39,358 nt of DNA, from assembly GCF_000733295.1 (NCBI RefSeq), contig NZ_JPMI01000403.1:1-39358 (forward strand). Direction: 5' to 3'. A program made the position numbers and the translations under genes. The notes under the pieces were generated by a model that had not been told where the DNA came from, ran no database searches, and saw only the letters and a program-made list of their open reading frames with translations. The DNA comes from Archangium violaceum Cb vi76 (GTDB lineage: Bacteria; Myxococcota; Myxococcia; Myxococcales; Myxococcaceae). Positions 15,764-25,062 of the stretch are shown piece by piece. How positions within the stretch are numbered: position 1 is the first letter of the stretch; each line of letters opens with the position of its first letter.

Positions 15764-18322
15764 ATGGTGACGATCGAAACTCCCCGTGCGCCGCTCGCGG
15801 CGCTGCTGCCCGACCGCTCGCAGGGTCCCCTGGATTCCGATGAGATCCTCAGCCGCTTCGTCGGCTGGGTCGAGTCCACCGGCCTGTCCCTCTACCCGGC
15901 GCAGGAGGAGGCCATCCTCGAGCTCCTGGGTGGCAAGCACCTGTTCCTCAAGACCCCCACGGGTTCGGGCAAGTCGCTCGTCGCCATGGCCCTCCACTTC
16001 AAGGCCATGGCCGAAGGTAAGGTGTCCTACTACACCTGTCCCATCAAGGCGCTGGTCAACGAGAAGTTCTTCGCGCTGTGCGAGGCCTTCGGACCGGAGA
16101 ACGTGGGCCTGCTCACCGGCGACGCGGCCATCAACCGCGAGGCGCGCATCCTCTGCTGCACGGCCGAAATCCTGGCCAACCTGGCCCTGCGCGACGCCAC
16201 GCTGAGCGCGGACTACGTGGTGATGGACGAGTTCCACTACTACGCGGACCGCGAGCGCGGCATCGCCTGGCAGATTCCGCTCATCACGCTGCCGCGGACC
16301 ACGTTCCTGATGATGTCGGCGACGCTGGGGGACACGCACCTCATCGAGGAGCGGCTGCAGGAGTTCACCGGCCGTGAGGTGGCCAGCGTCCGCAGCGCGC
16401 AGCGCCCGGTGCCGCTGGACTTCGAGTACCGCGAGACGCCGCTGCACGAGACCATCCAGGACCTCATCCGGCTGAACAAGGCGCCCATCTACCTGGTGAA
16501 CTTCTCGCAGCGGGCCGCGGCCGAGCAGGCGCAGAACCTGATGAGCGTGGACTTCTCCACCAAGGAGGACAAGGAGGCCATCCGGCAGGCGCTGATGGAG
16601 GCGTCCTTCGACACGCCCTACGGCAAGGACTTCCAGCGCTTCCTGCGCCACGGCATCGGCATGCACCACGCGGGCCTCTTGCCCAAGTACCGGCTGCTGG
16701 TGGAGCGGCTGGCGCAGACGGGCCTGCTCAAGGTCATCAGCGGCACGGACACGCTGGGCGTGGGGGTGAACATCCCCATCCGCACGGTGCTCTTCACGCA
16801 GCTCTTCAAGTTCAACGGCGACAAGCTGGCCACGCTGAGCGTGCGCGACTTCCAGCAGATCGCCGGGCGCGCGGGCCGCAAGGGCTTCGACACGCAGGGC
16901 AGCGTGGTGGCGCAGGCCCCCGAGCACGTCATCGAGAACGTGAAGATCGCCCAGAAGGAGGCCAAGGGTGGCAAGCGGCTGCCGCGCAAGCCTCCGCCGC
17001 AGAAGGGCTTCGTCAACTACGACAAGAACACCTTCGAGCGGCTGCAGGCCGGAATCCCCGAGGCGCTGGAGTCGCGCTTCGAGGTGACGCACGGCTTCCT
17101 GCTCAACCTGCTGCAGAGCGAGATGGTGGGCGGCGCCGAGGGATACCAGCGGCTGGTGCGGCTCATCTTCCGCTCGCACGGCTCGGAGTACATCAAGCGG
17201 CGCAACCTGAAGGAGGCCGCGGCGTGCTTCCGGACCCTGCGCAACGCGGGCCTGGTGATCGTGCAGAAGGGGCAGGACGGCTCGGGGGCCACGGTGATGG
17301 TGGCGCCGGGGCTGCAGCGTGACTTCTCGCTCAACCAGACGCTGTCGCTCTACCTGCTGGACACGCTCAACAAGCTGGACCACGAGGCGGAGACGTACGC
17401 GCTGGACGTGGTGACGCTGGTGGAGTCCATCTGCGAGAATCCGGAGGTGGTGCTCTACGCCCAACTGCACGAGCTCAAGGGCAACAAGATCAACGAGCTG
17501 AAGGCCCAGGGCATGGAGTACGACCAGCGGATGGAGGAGCTGGAGAAGCTCGAGTGGCCCAAGCCCAACCGGGACTTCATCTACACCACCTTCAACGCCT
17601 TCGCGGAGAAGCACCCCTGGGTGGGCGCGGAGAACATCCGGCCCAAGTCCATCGTCCGCGACATGTACGAGCGCTACTTGTCCTTCCACGACTACGTGCG
17701 CGAGTACGGCCTGCAGCGCAGCGAGGGCGTGCTGCTGCGCTACCTGGGTGACGTCTACAAGGCGCTCACCCAGACGGTGCCCGAGCGGTACCGCAACCAG
17801 GAGGTCAACGAGATCATCGAGTGGCTGCGCGCGATGATCCGCTACGTGGACCAGAGCCTCCTGGAGGAGTGGGAGCGGATGAAGAACCCGGGCGAGGTGG
17901 TGGTGCGCCGGGCCGAGGCTCCGGACCGCAAGCCGCAGGATCTCACGGACGATCCCCGGGCCTTCGCGGCGCACGTGCGCAACGAGCTGCACCGGTTGCT
18001 GCGGGCGCTCGCCTACAGGCGCTACCCGGACGCGCTGGCGCTGCTGCGGCAGGACGAGGGCGGGGAGCAGTGGACGGTGACGAAGCTCGGCGAGGCGATG
18101 ACGCCCTACTTCGAGGAGTGCAAGAGTGTGGTGCTCACCCCGCAGGCGCGCCGGCCGGCCAACACCTTCCTCAAGGAGGCGGGCCCGCGGCAGTGGGAGG
18201 CCCAGCAGCGGATCCTCGACCCCGAGGGCCATGGCGACTGGATGCTCGACTGCGTGATCGATCTCACCGGACGCAAGGTGGACGACGGGCCGCTGCTCAC
18301 CCTGCGCCGCATCGGAACGTGA
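15764..18322 (+). CDS. DEAD/DEAH-box helicase with DUF3516 C-terminus
   Basis: 852 residues. Helicase motifs: Q47 in LYPAQEEA, Walker A TPTGSGKS at 64-71, TCPIKALVNEK at 91-101, Walker B VMDEFH at 153-158, MSATLGD at 184-190, and QIAGRAGRKG near 365-374. The second half (from about 430) is a DUF3516 region of largely helical sequence rich in charged residues. The family is a bacterial superfamily-2 group with a Ski2/Mtr4-like layout, suggesting RNA or DNA unwinding, but its role is not known. The ATG at 15764 has no strong ribosome site; I kept it because the sequence from it flows straight into the domain. It stands alone, 109 bp after the toxin gene. Confidence 0.92.
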   Translation: MVTIETPRAPLAALLPDRSQGPLDSDEILSRFVGWVESTGLSLYPAQEEAILELLGGKHLFLKTPTGSGKSLVAMALHFKAMAEGKVSYYTCPIKALVNEKFFALCEAFGPENVGLLTGDAAINREARILCCTAEILANLALRDATLSADYVVMDEFHYYADRERGIAWQIPLITLPRTTFLMMSATLGDTHLIEERLQEFTGREVASVRSAQRPVPLDFEYRETPLHETIQDLIRLNKAPIYLVNFSQRAAAEQAQNLMSVDFSTKEDKEAIRQALMEASFDTPYGKDFQRFLRHGIGMHHAGLLPKYRLLVERLAQTGLLKVISGTDTLGVGVNIPIRTVLFTQLFKFNGDKLATLSVRDFQQIAGRAGRKGFDTQGSVVAQAPEHVIENVKIAQKEAKGGKRLPRKPPPQKGFVNYDKNTFERLQAGIPEALESRFEVTHGFLLNLLQSEMVGGAEGYQRLVRLIFRSHGSEYIKRRNLKEAAACFRTLRNAGLVIVQKGQDGSGATVMVAPGLQRDFSLNQTLSLYLLDTLNKLDHEAETYALDVVTLVESICENPEVVLYAQLHELKGNKINELKAQGMEYDQRMEELEKLEWPKPNRDFIYTTFNAFAEKHPWVGAENIRPKSIVRDMYERYLSFHDYVREYGLQRSEGVLLRYLGDVYKALTQTVPERYRNQEVNEIIEWLRAMIRYVDQSLLEEWERMKNPGEVVVRRAEAPDRKPQDLTDDPRAFAAHVRNELHRLLRALAYRRYPDALALLRQDEGGEQWTVTKLGEAMTPYFEECKSVVLTPQARRPANTFLKEAGPRQWEAQQRILDPEGHGDWMLDCVIDLTGRKVDDGPLLTLRRIGT

Positions 18323-18338
18323 GTCTCCGCCGCGAGGC

Positions 18339-18770
18339 TCAGAACGTATAGAGCACGGAGTGCGGGGTGCCCTGGATGCGGATGGACATGGAGCCCTCCG
18401 TCTGCTGGTGGCCCTGGCGCCACGCCTCCTTGAGTGGCGTCAGATCGAAGCGCCGTGTCTCGGAGGGCAGGGCTTCGCAGCGGTCACCCCGGGCGTCATG
18501 ACCCAGGACGATCGGCACCTGCACCGGACTGCTCGTGAGGAAGATTCCATCCCACTCGAGCCAGAAGGAGTGTCGCGCACAGCCTCCCGTGTAGGAGAGC
18601 GACAGCTCCAGGATGTCTCCCGAGAGCGAGACGCTCTTGATGTCGACGGGAGCGTTTCCGATGGAGAGCGGCGGCTTCGAGTCTCCCTCCGCTTCCACCA
18701 CGACGGCGGGTCCACACCCGGCCAGGCCAAGGCCCGACCCCATCACGGCGATGAACAGCAGATGACGCAT
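18339..18770 (-). CDS. Small predicted lipoprotein of unknown function
   Basis: 143 residues from ATG 18770, chosen because AGGAGGAATC directly precedes it and the lipoprotein signal begins there; the frame is open further upstream but without such a signal. The signal peptide MRHLLFIAVMGSGLGLAGC ends in the lipobox LAGC. The mature part is acidic and beta-rich (SVSLSGDILELSLSYTGGC, then HSFWLEWDG), with a pair of Cys-Gly points that could form one disulfide. I do not recognise the family. It converges on the helicase gene, whose stop is 16 bp away. Confidence 0.8.
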   Translation of the reverse strand: MRHLLFIAVMGSGLGLAGCGPAVVVEAEGDSKPPLSIGNAPVDIKSVSLSGDILELSLSYTGGCARHSFWLEWDGIFLTSSPVQVPIVLGHDARGDRCEALPSETRRFDLTPLKEAWRQGHQQTEGSMSIRIQGTPHSVLYTF

Positions 18771-19012
18771 GATTCCTCCTGACGCGCTCTGTCTCGCGAC
18801 GGGTCTCAGCAAATTCAGCGCCAGCCGCCAGACTCGGACCTCACTCTGAAAGAGCCCCGCCCGGCCATCCGCGGCTCCTCGGAAAACCGAGGCGCTTCTC
18901 GGAAAGCCGTGCCCTCCCGCCGGAAGACCCTGTCTCAATATGGACGGCGGTGGAGGACCCCCACGGCCGATGTGGATCGGGGTGCGTGTGCGGCATTACG
19001 TTCTCCTCCCCT

Positions 19013-21682
19013 ATGCCTCCCATCCGTCACGTGGATCCGCAGCTGCGCCGGGATGTCCGGCTCCTGGGCCGGCTGCTCGGCGAAGTCCTCATCGAGCAGG
19101 AGGGCCAGGCCCTCTTCGACCTGGAGGAGCGCGTCCGGCGCCTCTCCATCCAGCGCCGCCGCGGCCCGAAGTCCGAGCGCCGGGCCGCCGCCTCGGAGCT
19201 GGCCGCGCTTCTTCGGGAGATGCCCCTGGAGCGCGCCGAGCCCGTGCTCCGCGCCTTCTCCACCTACTTCCGTCTGGCCAACCTCGCCGAGCAGCACCAC
19301 CGCATCCGCCGCACCCGCGAACATGCCATCGGTGGAGGCCAGGCTCCCCAGCGCGGCTCGCTCGAGGCGGTGATGCAGGCGCTGAAGCAGGCGGGCGTTC
19401 CCGCCTCGCGCGTCCGGGAGTTGCTCCTCTCCATGCGGGTGACGCTCACCCTCACCGCGCACCCCACGCAGGCGTCGCGCCGCACGGTGCTGCAGAAGGT
19501 CTATCACCTGGCGCGGCTGCTCGAGGAGCGTGACCGCAGCCACCTGACGCCTCGCGAGAAGGCCGACACCCTCGCATCCATGCGCGAGGAGATCACCGCG
19601 CTCTGGCAGACGGACGAGCTGCGCCGCGAGCGGCCCACCGTGGGCGACGAGGTGAAGAACGCCCTCTGGTACGTGGAGGAGGTGCTCGGCGAGCAGCTCG
19701 CGCTCATGCCGGAGACGCTCGACTGGTCCTTCGAGCGCGCCTACGGGGAGCCGCTGGGCGTGCTCGCCACTCCGGTGCGGCTGCACTCGTGGGTGGGCGG
19801 AGACATGGATGGCAACCCGCTGGTGACGCCGGAGGTGCTCGCGGACACGCTGCGCGCCCACCGCGCCCGCGGCCTCCGGGCCCTGTTGGGCGAGGTGTAC
19901 CGGCTCGGTTGGGTGCTCACCCAGTCCGAGCAGCATGCCTACGTGTCGAAGGAGCTGCGGGCCTCGCTCGAGAAGGACGCCGCGGAGCTGCCGGAGGTGA
20001 TGAGCCGCTACGGCTCGCGCACCACGGGCGAGCCCTGGCGCCGCAAGCTGCGCTTCATGGAGGCCCGCCTCCAGGCCGCCCTCGTCTACGTCGAGGGCCG
20101 CCGTGCTGGCCGTACCGAGGCCCTGGCTCCCACCGCCTACCGCTCGCCCGCGGAGATGCTGGGGGACCTGGAGCTCCTCGAGCGCTCCCTCATCGACGCG
20201 AAGTCGCGGCACGGTGGGTTGCGGCAGGTGCGCCGGCTCATCGCCCGGGTGCGGGTCATGGGCTTCCACCTGGCCGAGCTGGAGGCCCGTGCGCCCGCCG
20301 AGGACGCCCGGAGTGCCGCCGCGTCGTTGGACGGAGGACCCAAGCCCACCGAGGGCGGGGCGCGGCTGTTGGCGGTGCTGCAGCGGGTGCGCGAGGCACA
20401 GGCCGAGTCCGGCGAGGGGTGTTGCCGGACGCTCATCCTGTCGATGGCCTCCACCGCCGAGGACGTGCTCGCGGCCTTCACCTGTGCGCGCGAGTCCGGC
20501 CTGTGGGACGAGGCCCGTGGGTGCGCCACCGTGGACGTGGTGCCGCTGTTCGAGCAGCTCGGCGCGCTCGATGACGGGCCGCGCGTGCTGCGCGAGCTGT
20601 TCGCCCACCCCGAGTACCGCAAGCACCTGCAAGCCCGTGGCGTGCAGGAGGTGATGGTGGGGTACAGCGACTCGGGCAAGGAGGTGGGGCTGCTGGCCGC
20701 CAGCGCGGCGCTCTACCGGGCCCAGACGGCGCTCACCCGGGTGGCGCACGAGGCGGGGGTGCAGTTGCGGCTCTTCCACGGACGCGGTGAGACGGTGGCC
20801 CGGGGCGGTGGTCCCGCGCACGAGGCCATCCTCGCGCTTCCTCCCGGGAGTGTCGCGGGCACGTACAAGGCCACCGAGCAGGGTGAAGCATTGGATCAGA
20901 AGTACGCCCGGCCCGAGCTGGCCCAGCGCACCCTGGAGCTGGTGCTGAGCGGGGTGCTGCTGCACTCGCTGGACGCGCAGCCGCGCGTGGCCTCCGAGGA
21001 GGAGGCGCCGTTCCGTGCGGCCTTCGACGAGCTGGCGGAGCTGGGCCGCCGTGCCTACCGGGGGCTCGTCTGGGAGGACCCGAACTTCGTCCCGCTCTTC
21101 CAGGCGGCCACGCCCATCGAGGAGATCGCCGCGCTGCCCATCGGCTCGCGGCCGAGCAAGCGCTCCGCGGGAGGACTGGAGTCCCTGCGCGCCATCCCGT
21201 GGGTGTTCGCCTGGACGCAGAACCGCGCGATCCTGCCGGGGTGGTACGGCGTGGGCTCGGCGCTGGAGGAGTACGGCTCGAGGCCCGAGGGGCTCGCGCA
21301 GCTCAAGCGCATGTACCGCCAGTGGCCCTTCTTCCACACGGTCATCGACAACGTGGCGATGGTGCTCGCCAAGTCGGACATGGCGATCGCCTCGCGCTAC
21401 GCGGCGCTGGCGCCGGAGTCCACGCGCCCGCTGTGGGAGCGCATCCGCGCCGAATACTCGCGCACCCGCCGCTGGGTGAAGCGCGTGACGGGCGAGGCGC
21501 GCATCCTGGAGAGCAACCGGCAGTTGCGCGAGAGCATCTCCCTGCGCAACCCGTACGTGGACCCCATGTCCTTCCTCCAGGTGGAGCTGCTGCGGCGCAA
21601 GAGGGCGGGGGCGGAGAAGATCGATCGCCCCCTGCTGCTCACCCTGGCGGGCATTGCCGCGGGCATGCGCAACACGGGGTGA
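19013..21682 (+). CDS. ppc: Phosphoenolpyruvate carboxylase
   Basis: 889 residues from ATG 19013 (an in-frame start at 18950 is possible; neither has a clear Shine-Dalgarno). PEPC carboxylates PEP with bicarbonate to oxaloacetate, refilling the TCA cycle. Motifs: TAHPTQ at 148-153, GGDMDGNPLVTPEV, VGYSDSGKEVG at about 549-559, FHGRGETVARGGGP at 588-601, GTYKATEQGE, and the C-terminal LTLAGIAAGMRNTG. All catalytic landmarks are present and the length is normal for bacteria. In the glycine-rich loop, the usual FHGRGG.VGRGGGP has Glu and Ala in place of two glycines. It is divergent from the small lipoprotein gene and followed by the paired REP-like elements. Confidence 0.97.
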   Translation: MPPIRHVDPQLRRDVRLLGRLLGEVLIEQEGQALFDLEERVRRLSIQRRRGPKSERRAAASELAALLREMPLERAEPVLRAFSTYFRLANLAEQHHRIRRTREHAIGGGQAPQRGSLEAVMQALKQAGVPASRVRELLLSMRVTLTLTAHPTQASRRTVLQKVYHLARLLEERDRSHLTPREKADTLASMREEITALWQTDELRRERPTVGDEVKNALWYVEEVLGEQLALMPETLDWSFERAYGEPLGVLATPVRLHSWVGGDMDGNPLVTPEVLADTLRAHRARGLRALLGEVYRLGWVLTQSEQHAYVSKELRASLEKDAAELPEVMSRYGSRTTGEPWRRKLRFMEARLQAALVYVEGRRAGRTEALAPTAYRSPAEMLGDLELLERSLIDAKSRHGGLRQVRRLIARVRVMGFHLAELEARAPAEDARSAAASLDGGPKPTEGGARLLAVLQRVREAQAESGEGCCRTLILSMASTAEDVLAAFTCARESGLWDEARGCATVDVVPLFEQLGALDDGPRVLRELFAHPEYRKHLQARGVQEVMVGYSDSGKEVGLLAASAALYRAQTALTRVAHEAGVQLRLFHGRGETVARGGGPAHEAILALPPGSVAGTYKATEQGEALDQKYARPELAQRTLELVLSGVLLHSLDAQPRVASEEEAPFRAAFDELAELGRRAYRGLVWEDPNFVPLFQAATPIEEIAALPIGSRPSKRSAGGLESLRAIPWVFAWTQNRAILPGWYGVGSALEEYGSRPEGLAQLKRMYRQWPFFHTVIDNVAMVLAKSDMAIASRYAALAPESTRPLWERIRAEYSRTRRWVKRVTGEARILESNRQLRESISLRNPYVDPMSFLQVELLRRKRAGAEKIDRPLLLTLAGIAAGMRNTG

Positions 21683-21717
21683 TGTGAAGCGGATGTGTTC
21701 GGACCCGAGCACCTCCT

Positions 21718-21750
21718 CCCTCTCCCTCCGGGAGAGGGTCGGGGTGAGGG
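21718..21750 (+). repeat. REP-like GC-rich palindromic repeat, copy 2
   Basis: Same unit as at 11961: CCCTCTCCCTCCGGGAGAGG then GTCGGGGTGAGGG, 36 bp after the ppc stop. The stem (CCTCTCCC / GGGAGAGG) is intact and only two bases differ from copy 1. Confidence 0.8.
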
Positions 21751-21858
21751 GGCCTGTTCCCGTTCCACTGCCCGTTCACCCGGCCCGGGCGCATGGGAGC
21801 AGGGGAGTCCACGGGACCCTCTTCCTCCGAGAACGGGTTCAGCCCGGGGCCCGAGACA

Positions 21859-21892
21859 CCCTCACCCCGTCCCTCTCCCGAGGGGAGAGGGG
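21859..21892 (-). repeat. REP-like GC-rich palindromic repeat, copy 3 (inverted)
   Basis: The inverted form CCCTCACCCCGTCCCTCTCC followed by CGAGGGGAGAGGGG lies about 110 bp after copy 2 and faces it, so copies 2 and 3 make an inverted pair in the 247-bp gap between convergent ppc and the Cys-rich lipoprotein gene. The pair could form one large hairpin and act as a two-way terminator. Confidence 0.75.
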
Positions 21893-21929
21893 AAGTGGGC
21901 TCGCGTGGAAGCATCACGGCTTTACGGCC

Positions 21930-22805
21930 TCACGGCACGCAGGCTCCCACTCCCGCGAAGTCCTGCAGGGGCTCGCAGCGCCCCGAGGTGCAGGCCGGTT
22001 CTCCCGAGGGCGAGCGGCACAGCTCCCGGCACGCCCGTCCCGCTCCGTTCTTCACGCACGCGCTCCCCGGCCGGCAGTCATTCGAGTACGTGCACGCCGC
22101 TCCGTCCTCCACCGTCCCCGCCGTCACGCACACCGGCCCGCTCTCCGGTGAGGGGTAGCACCCCAGCGGGCTCGCACAGCCCCGCGCCAGCGGATCGCAC
22201 GCGGACATCGCTGCCCCGCACACCCTTGGCAGCTCGTCCGAGCCCACGAAGCGCAGCACCTCGGTGCAATCCTTCCGCGCCGTGCACTGCTCTCCCGTCC
22301 GGCAGAACTTCTCGCACGTGAACGCGATACCCCCGTCCGTCTCCGGGTGATCCGTGCAGTACAGCCCCGCCCCGCACGTGTCGTAGACGTCGCCCCCCGG
22401 CCTCGTGTCACTCGTGCAGGCCCCACCTTCCGACACCGGCCCCTCCGGTACGCAGCGGCGGCTCGTCGCGCTCCCCTGGCGTACGTAGGTGCACCTGCTC
22501 CCCGCCGGGCAGTCCTGCGCCACCGGATCGCACTCGCCGGGGAAGCAGCGATTCCCCTGTCCACCGTCCTCCATCACCCCCCGCAGGCAGATCGCGCCTC
22601 CGTCGCAGCCCCGCTGCCGCGCCACGTCACAGGCCGCCTCCTCCCCACCTCCATCCGGGCCTGGCGTCCCTCCATCCCCGCCGCCCTTGATCCCGGCATC
22701 CGCCACCCCCGCGTCGCTTCCCGAGCCCCCCTGCCCGTTGCGGCAGCCACCGGCCATCAGGCCGACCACGAGGACACCGCTCAAGAGAATCACGTTCGCC
22801 CGCAT
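21930..22805 (-). CDS. Cys-rich secreted lipoprotein with repeated disulfide modules
   Basis: 291 residues from ATG 22805. The signal sequence MRANVILLSGVLVVGLMAGGC ends in a lipobox (AGGC). A Gly/Asp-rich linker follows (about 25-57), then Cys-rich modules with recurring patterns such as DPVAQDCPAGSRCTYV, DPLARGCASPLGCYPS and NDCRPGSACVKNG. About two dozen cysteines are spaced C-x4-6-C, which should form many disulfides outside the membrane. This kind of Cys-rich surface lipoprotein is expanded in myxobacteria; the function is unknown. A related protein is encoded at 36627-37514. It is divergent from the PilZ gene. Confidence 0.88.
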   Translation of the reverse strand: MRANVILLSGVLVVGLMAGGCRNGQGGSGSDAGVADAGIKGGGDGGTPGPDGGGEEAACDVARQRGCDGGAICLRGVMEDGGQGNRCFPGECDPVAQDCPAGSRCTYVRQGSATSRRCVPEGPVSEGGACTSDTRPGGDVYDTCGAGLYCTDHPETDGGIAFTCEKFCRTGEQCTARKDCTEVLRFVGSDELPRVCGAAMSACDPLARGCASPLGCYPSPESGPVCVTAGTVEDGAACTYSNDCRPGSACVKNGAGRACRELCRSPSGEPACTSGRCEPLQDFAGVGACVP

Positions 22806-22980
22806 CGCTGGCCCCTGCTGGAGTGACGAACGGGACTAATAAGACGTCCCGGGAGAAACGGGCCCCCCTTGAACAAGACATGGAGGACAGCGGACACTTG
22901 GCGCCCTGAAGAAGACCTGGAGCGGCGTTTTTCCGTACCAGGGGCTTCCATCTGAAACACGCCCGAGGGAATCAGTGCGC

Positions 22981-23343
22981 ATGACCATGAAAACGGCCGA
23001 GGCTGCGGAGATGTCGGCGGTGGCGGGGGCCAACCGGAGGGCTCACGAGCGGGTGACGGCGACGTTCGACGTCCGCTTCCAGGAGACGGCGGACGCCGCG
23101 AGGGCGCTGCGCGCGTACTCCCTCAACCTGTCGGCGGGAGGCCTGTGCCTGCGCACGCGCCGCTCCTACGACGTGGGCTCTCACGTCCGTCTGCAGATGA
23201 CGGTGGACGGGGAGGACTTCGAGCTCGAGGGCATCATCTCGTGGGTGCGCGACGACGCCGAGGCCATTGGCGTGCGCTTCGTCGGCGTCTCCGACGAGGA
23301 CCAGGCCCGCCTGCAGCGCGTGGTGGCCAGCTTCAAGCGCTGA
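22981..23343 (+). CDS. PilZ-domain protein
   Basis: About 120 residues. Possible starts are GTG 22975, ATG 22981 and ATG 22987; GAGGGA lies before the first two and ATG 22981 has the best spacing. The PilZ c-di-GMP signature is present: NRRAHERV (R-x3-R) near residue 20-27, and LNLSAGGLCL (the [D/N]-x-S-x-x-G motif) near 50-59, followed by GSHVRLQMTV and the end strand IISWVRDDAEAIGVRFVG. The protein is a single domain with no partner fused to it, so it is likely a diffusible c-di-GMP receptor or adaptor, as in motility and polysaccharide control in myxobacteria. Confidence 0.92.
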   Translation: MTMKTAEAAEMSAVAGANRRAHERVTATFDVRFQETADAARALRAYSLNLSAGGLCLRTRRSYDVGSHVRLQMTVDGEDFELEGIISWVRDDAEAIGVRFVGVSDEDQARLQRVVASFKR

Positions 23344-23353
23344 GGTGAAGCGG

Positions 23354-23376
23354 GGCGGGGCCCGAGCGGCCCCGCC
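23354..23376. terminator. GC-rich hairpin between convergent genes, probable two-way terminator
   Basis: GGCGGGGCC and GGCCCCGCC form a perfect 9-bp stem with a 5-base loop, 10 bp after the PilZ stop codon and 23 bp before the GNAT end. No long T-run follows. A second, shorter stem (CGGGCAG/CTGCCCG, 23389-23409) overlaps the end of the GNAT gene. Confidence 0.6.
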
Positions 23377-23399
23377 GGTGGGTGCTCCCGGGCAGTGCG

Positions 23400-23891
23400 C
23401 TACTGCCCGTGCTGACGCTCCAGGTCCGCGTGGCGCATCACCAGGTTGTCCACCTGCACGAAGCCGCAGGAGACGTAGAAGGTGCGCAGCTCCTCCAGCG
23501 CGTAGGCGCTCACCTCGAGCCGCTTCACACTGAGGGCCCGCGCGCCGCACCGCTCCAGCACCTGCTGCATGAGCGCCCGGCCCACGCCCCGGCGCCGCCA
23601 GGTCTCCGTCACCACCAGCTCGTCCACCGTGGCGATCCGCCCGCGCAGCCGCAGCTGCGGCCGGTGCGACAGCGACACCATGCCCACGGGGCGATCCTGG
23701 GTGTCCGCCGCCACGAAGATTTCAATCTCCGGATGGCTGATGACCCAGTGAACCGTCTGGGCATCCGAGCCATGGGCGTAGCCCATCTCCCGCAGGAGCG
23801 AGGCCAGGCTCTCGGCATCACCGCGGCGAGCGCGGCGGATACGGAAGGGGGGAGCGTCCGGGGCAGGGGTTCTGGTTGGCGTCGGTTGCAC
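23400..23891 (-). CDS. GNAT-family N-acetyltransferase
   Basis: 163 residues starting with GTG 23891 after a G-rich stretch. The GNAT core is clear: the strand IRRARRGDAESLASLLREMG, the central strand VDELVVTETWRRRGVGRALM, where RRRGVG forms the acetyl-CoA pyrophosphate loop, and the C-terminal SAYALEELRTFYVSCGFV. The substrate cannot be predicted; it transfers an acetyl group to an amine. The proline/threonine-rich first 15 residues are probably disordered. Confidence 0.9.
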   Translation of the reverse strand: MQPTPTRTPAPDAPPFRIRRARRGDAESLASLLREMGYAHGSDAQTVHWVISHPEIEIFVAADTQDRPVGMVSLSHRPQLRLRGRIATVDELVVTETWRRRGVGRALMQQVLERCGARALSVKRLEVSAYALEELRTFYVSCGFVQVDNLVMRHADLERQHGQ

Positions 23892-24003
23892 GGCCCCCCC
23901 ACTCTACTCAAGGCGCGGGCAACCTCGCAAAGGCAGAGGGCGGCTCCGGAACTCTTCTCCGGGCCGCCCTCCCGTGCCTACATCGTTTCTCCAGGTGCGA
24001 GAA

Positions 24004-25059
24004 TCAGGGCTGCTCGCCCGCCAGCGTGCGGATGGCGGCGGTGATGTCACCCTGCTGCGGCACCGAGGCCATCTCCAGCGCGTCCGCCAGGCCGATGCCC
24101 GGGATGAACTTGCCGGCCAGCAGCCGGGGGGGCGCCATCAGCTTGTAGAAGAGCTCCTCCACCGTGCGGCGCACCAGGTGCTCACCGAAGTTGGTCACCT
24201 CGGTGTCCTCGTTCACGTACAGCACGCGGCCCGTCTTCTCCACCGAGCCCTTGATGAGCTCCCAGTCGTACGGCCACAGGGTGCGCATGTCGATGACCTC
24301 GGCGTCCACGCCCTCGGCGGCCAGGTCGTCCGCGGCCTTCTTGCACAGGGGCAGCGTGCGGCCGTAGCTCACCACCGTCACCTGCGAGCCCGCGCGCACC
24401 ACCTTGCCCTTGCCGATGGGCACCGCGTACGCCTCGAGCTCCGGCCACTGCGGCTTCCACTGCGAGCGGTCTCCCAGCGGCGCGTCGATCATCTTCGACA
24501 GCAGCTTGTCGTTGTCCGGCTCGCCCGGAATCCGCTCCTCGCCCTTGATGCGCAAGAGCGCCTTGGGCTCCAGGTACATGACCGGGTTGATCTCCTGGCA
24601 GGCGGAGATCATCAGCCCGTACGCATCCAGCGGGTTGGAGGGGATGACGATCTTCCAGCCGGGAATATGCGTGGCCATCGCGTCGAAGGAGTGCGAGTGG
24701 TAGATGGAGCCGCGGATGCCGCTGCCCACCGGCGTCTTCACCACCATGGGGAGGTTCCAGTCCCCGTTGGTGGCCCAGCACGTGTTGCCGGCGACCTTCA
24801 GCAGATCGATGGTGTTGAAGATGTAGTCGGCGAACTGGATCTCCGCGACGGGCTTGCCGCCGGCCATGGCCAGACCGATGGCCATGCCGATGATGCCGCG
24901 CTCGTCCAGGGGCGTGTTCCACGCCGTCTTGAGACCCTGCGTGGCGGTGAAGACGCCACCCAGGGGAGGCCCCACGTCCTCGCCGAAGATGTCGGTCACG
25001 CCGAGGTGCTCCTCGGCGTAGTGCAGGGCCATGCGAACGGCCTGAGCCATGTTGGCCAT
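24004..25059 (-). CDS. 2-oxoacid dehydrogenase E1 component, beta subunit
   Basis: 351 residues from ATG 25059, three bases after the alpha-subunit stop, so the two subunits are coupled. The beginning IFGEDVG is the Glu-containing block that assists thiamine pyrophosphate. It continues with GIIGMAIGLAMAGGKPVAEI, FADYIFNTIDLL and TPVGSGIRGSIYHSHS, and ends in the C-terminal transketolase domain. E1 alpha/beta heterotetramers decarboxylate a 2-oxoacid and pass the acyl group to an E2 lipoyl enzyme. The two-subunit plan fits branched-chain or acetoin/pyruvate types; the sequence alone does not decide between them. No E2 or E3 gene is in the window. Confidence 0.95.
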   Translation of the reverse strand: MANMAQAVRMALHYAEEHLGVTDIFGEDVGPPLGGVFTATQGLKTAWNTPLDERGIIGMAIGLAMAGGKPVAEIQFADYIFNTIDLLKVAGNTCWATNGDWNLPMVVKTPVGSGIRGSIYHSHSFDAMATHIPGWKIVIPSNPLDAYGLMISACQEINPVMYLEPKALLRIKGEERIPGEPDNDKLLSKMIDAPLGDRSQWKPQWPELEAYAVPIGKGKVVRAGSQVTVVSYGRTLPLCKKAADDLAAEGVDAEVIDMRTLWPYDWELIKGSVEKTGRVLYVNEDTEVTNFGEHLVRRTVEELFYKLMAPPRLLAGKFIPGIGLADALEMASVPQQGDITAAIRTLAGEQP

Positions 25060-25062
25060 GGG

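Noticed and set aside
15749-18232. Minus-strand open frame opposite the helicase
   Set aside because: Shadow of the DUF3516 helicase gene, with no ribosome site or motif.
18935-21712. Minus-strand open frame opposite ppc
   Set aside because: Complete antisense overlap with phosphoenolpyruvate carboxylase, whose motifs are clear.
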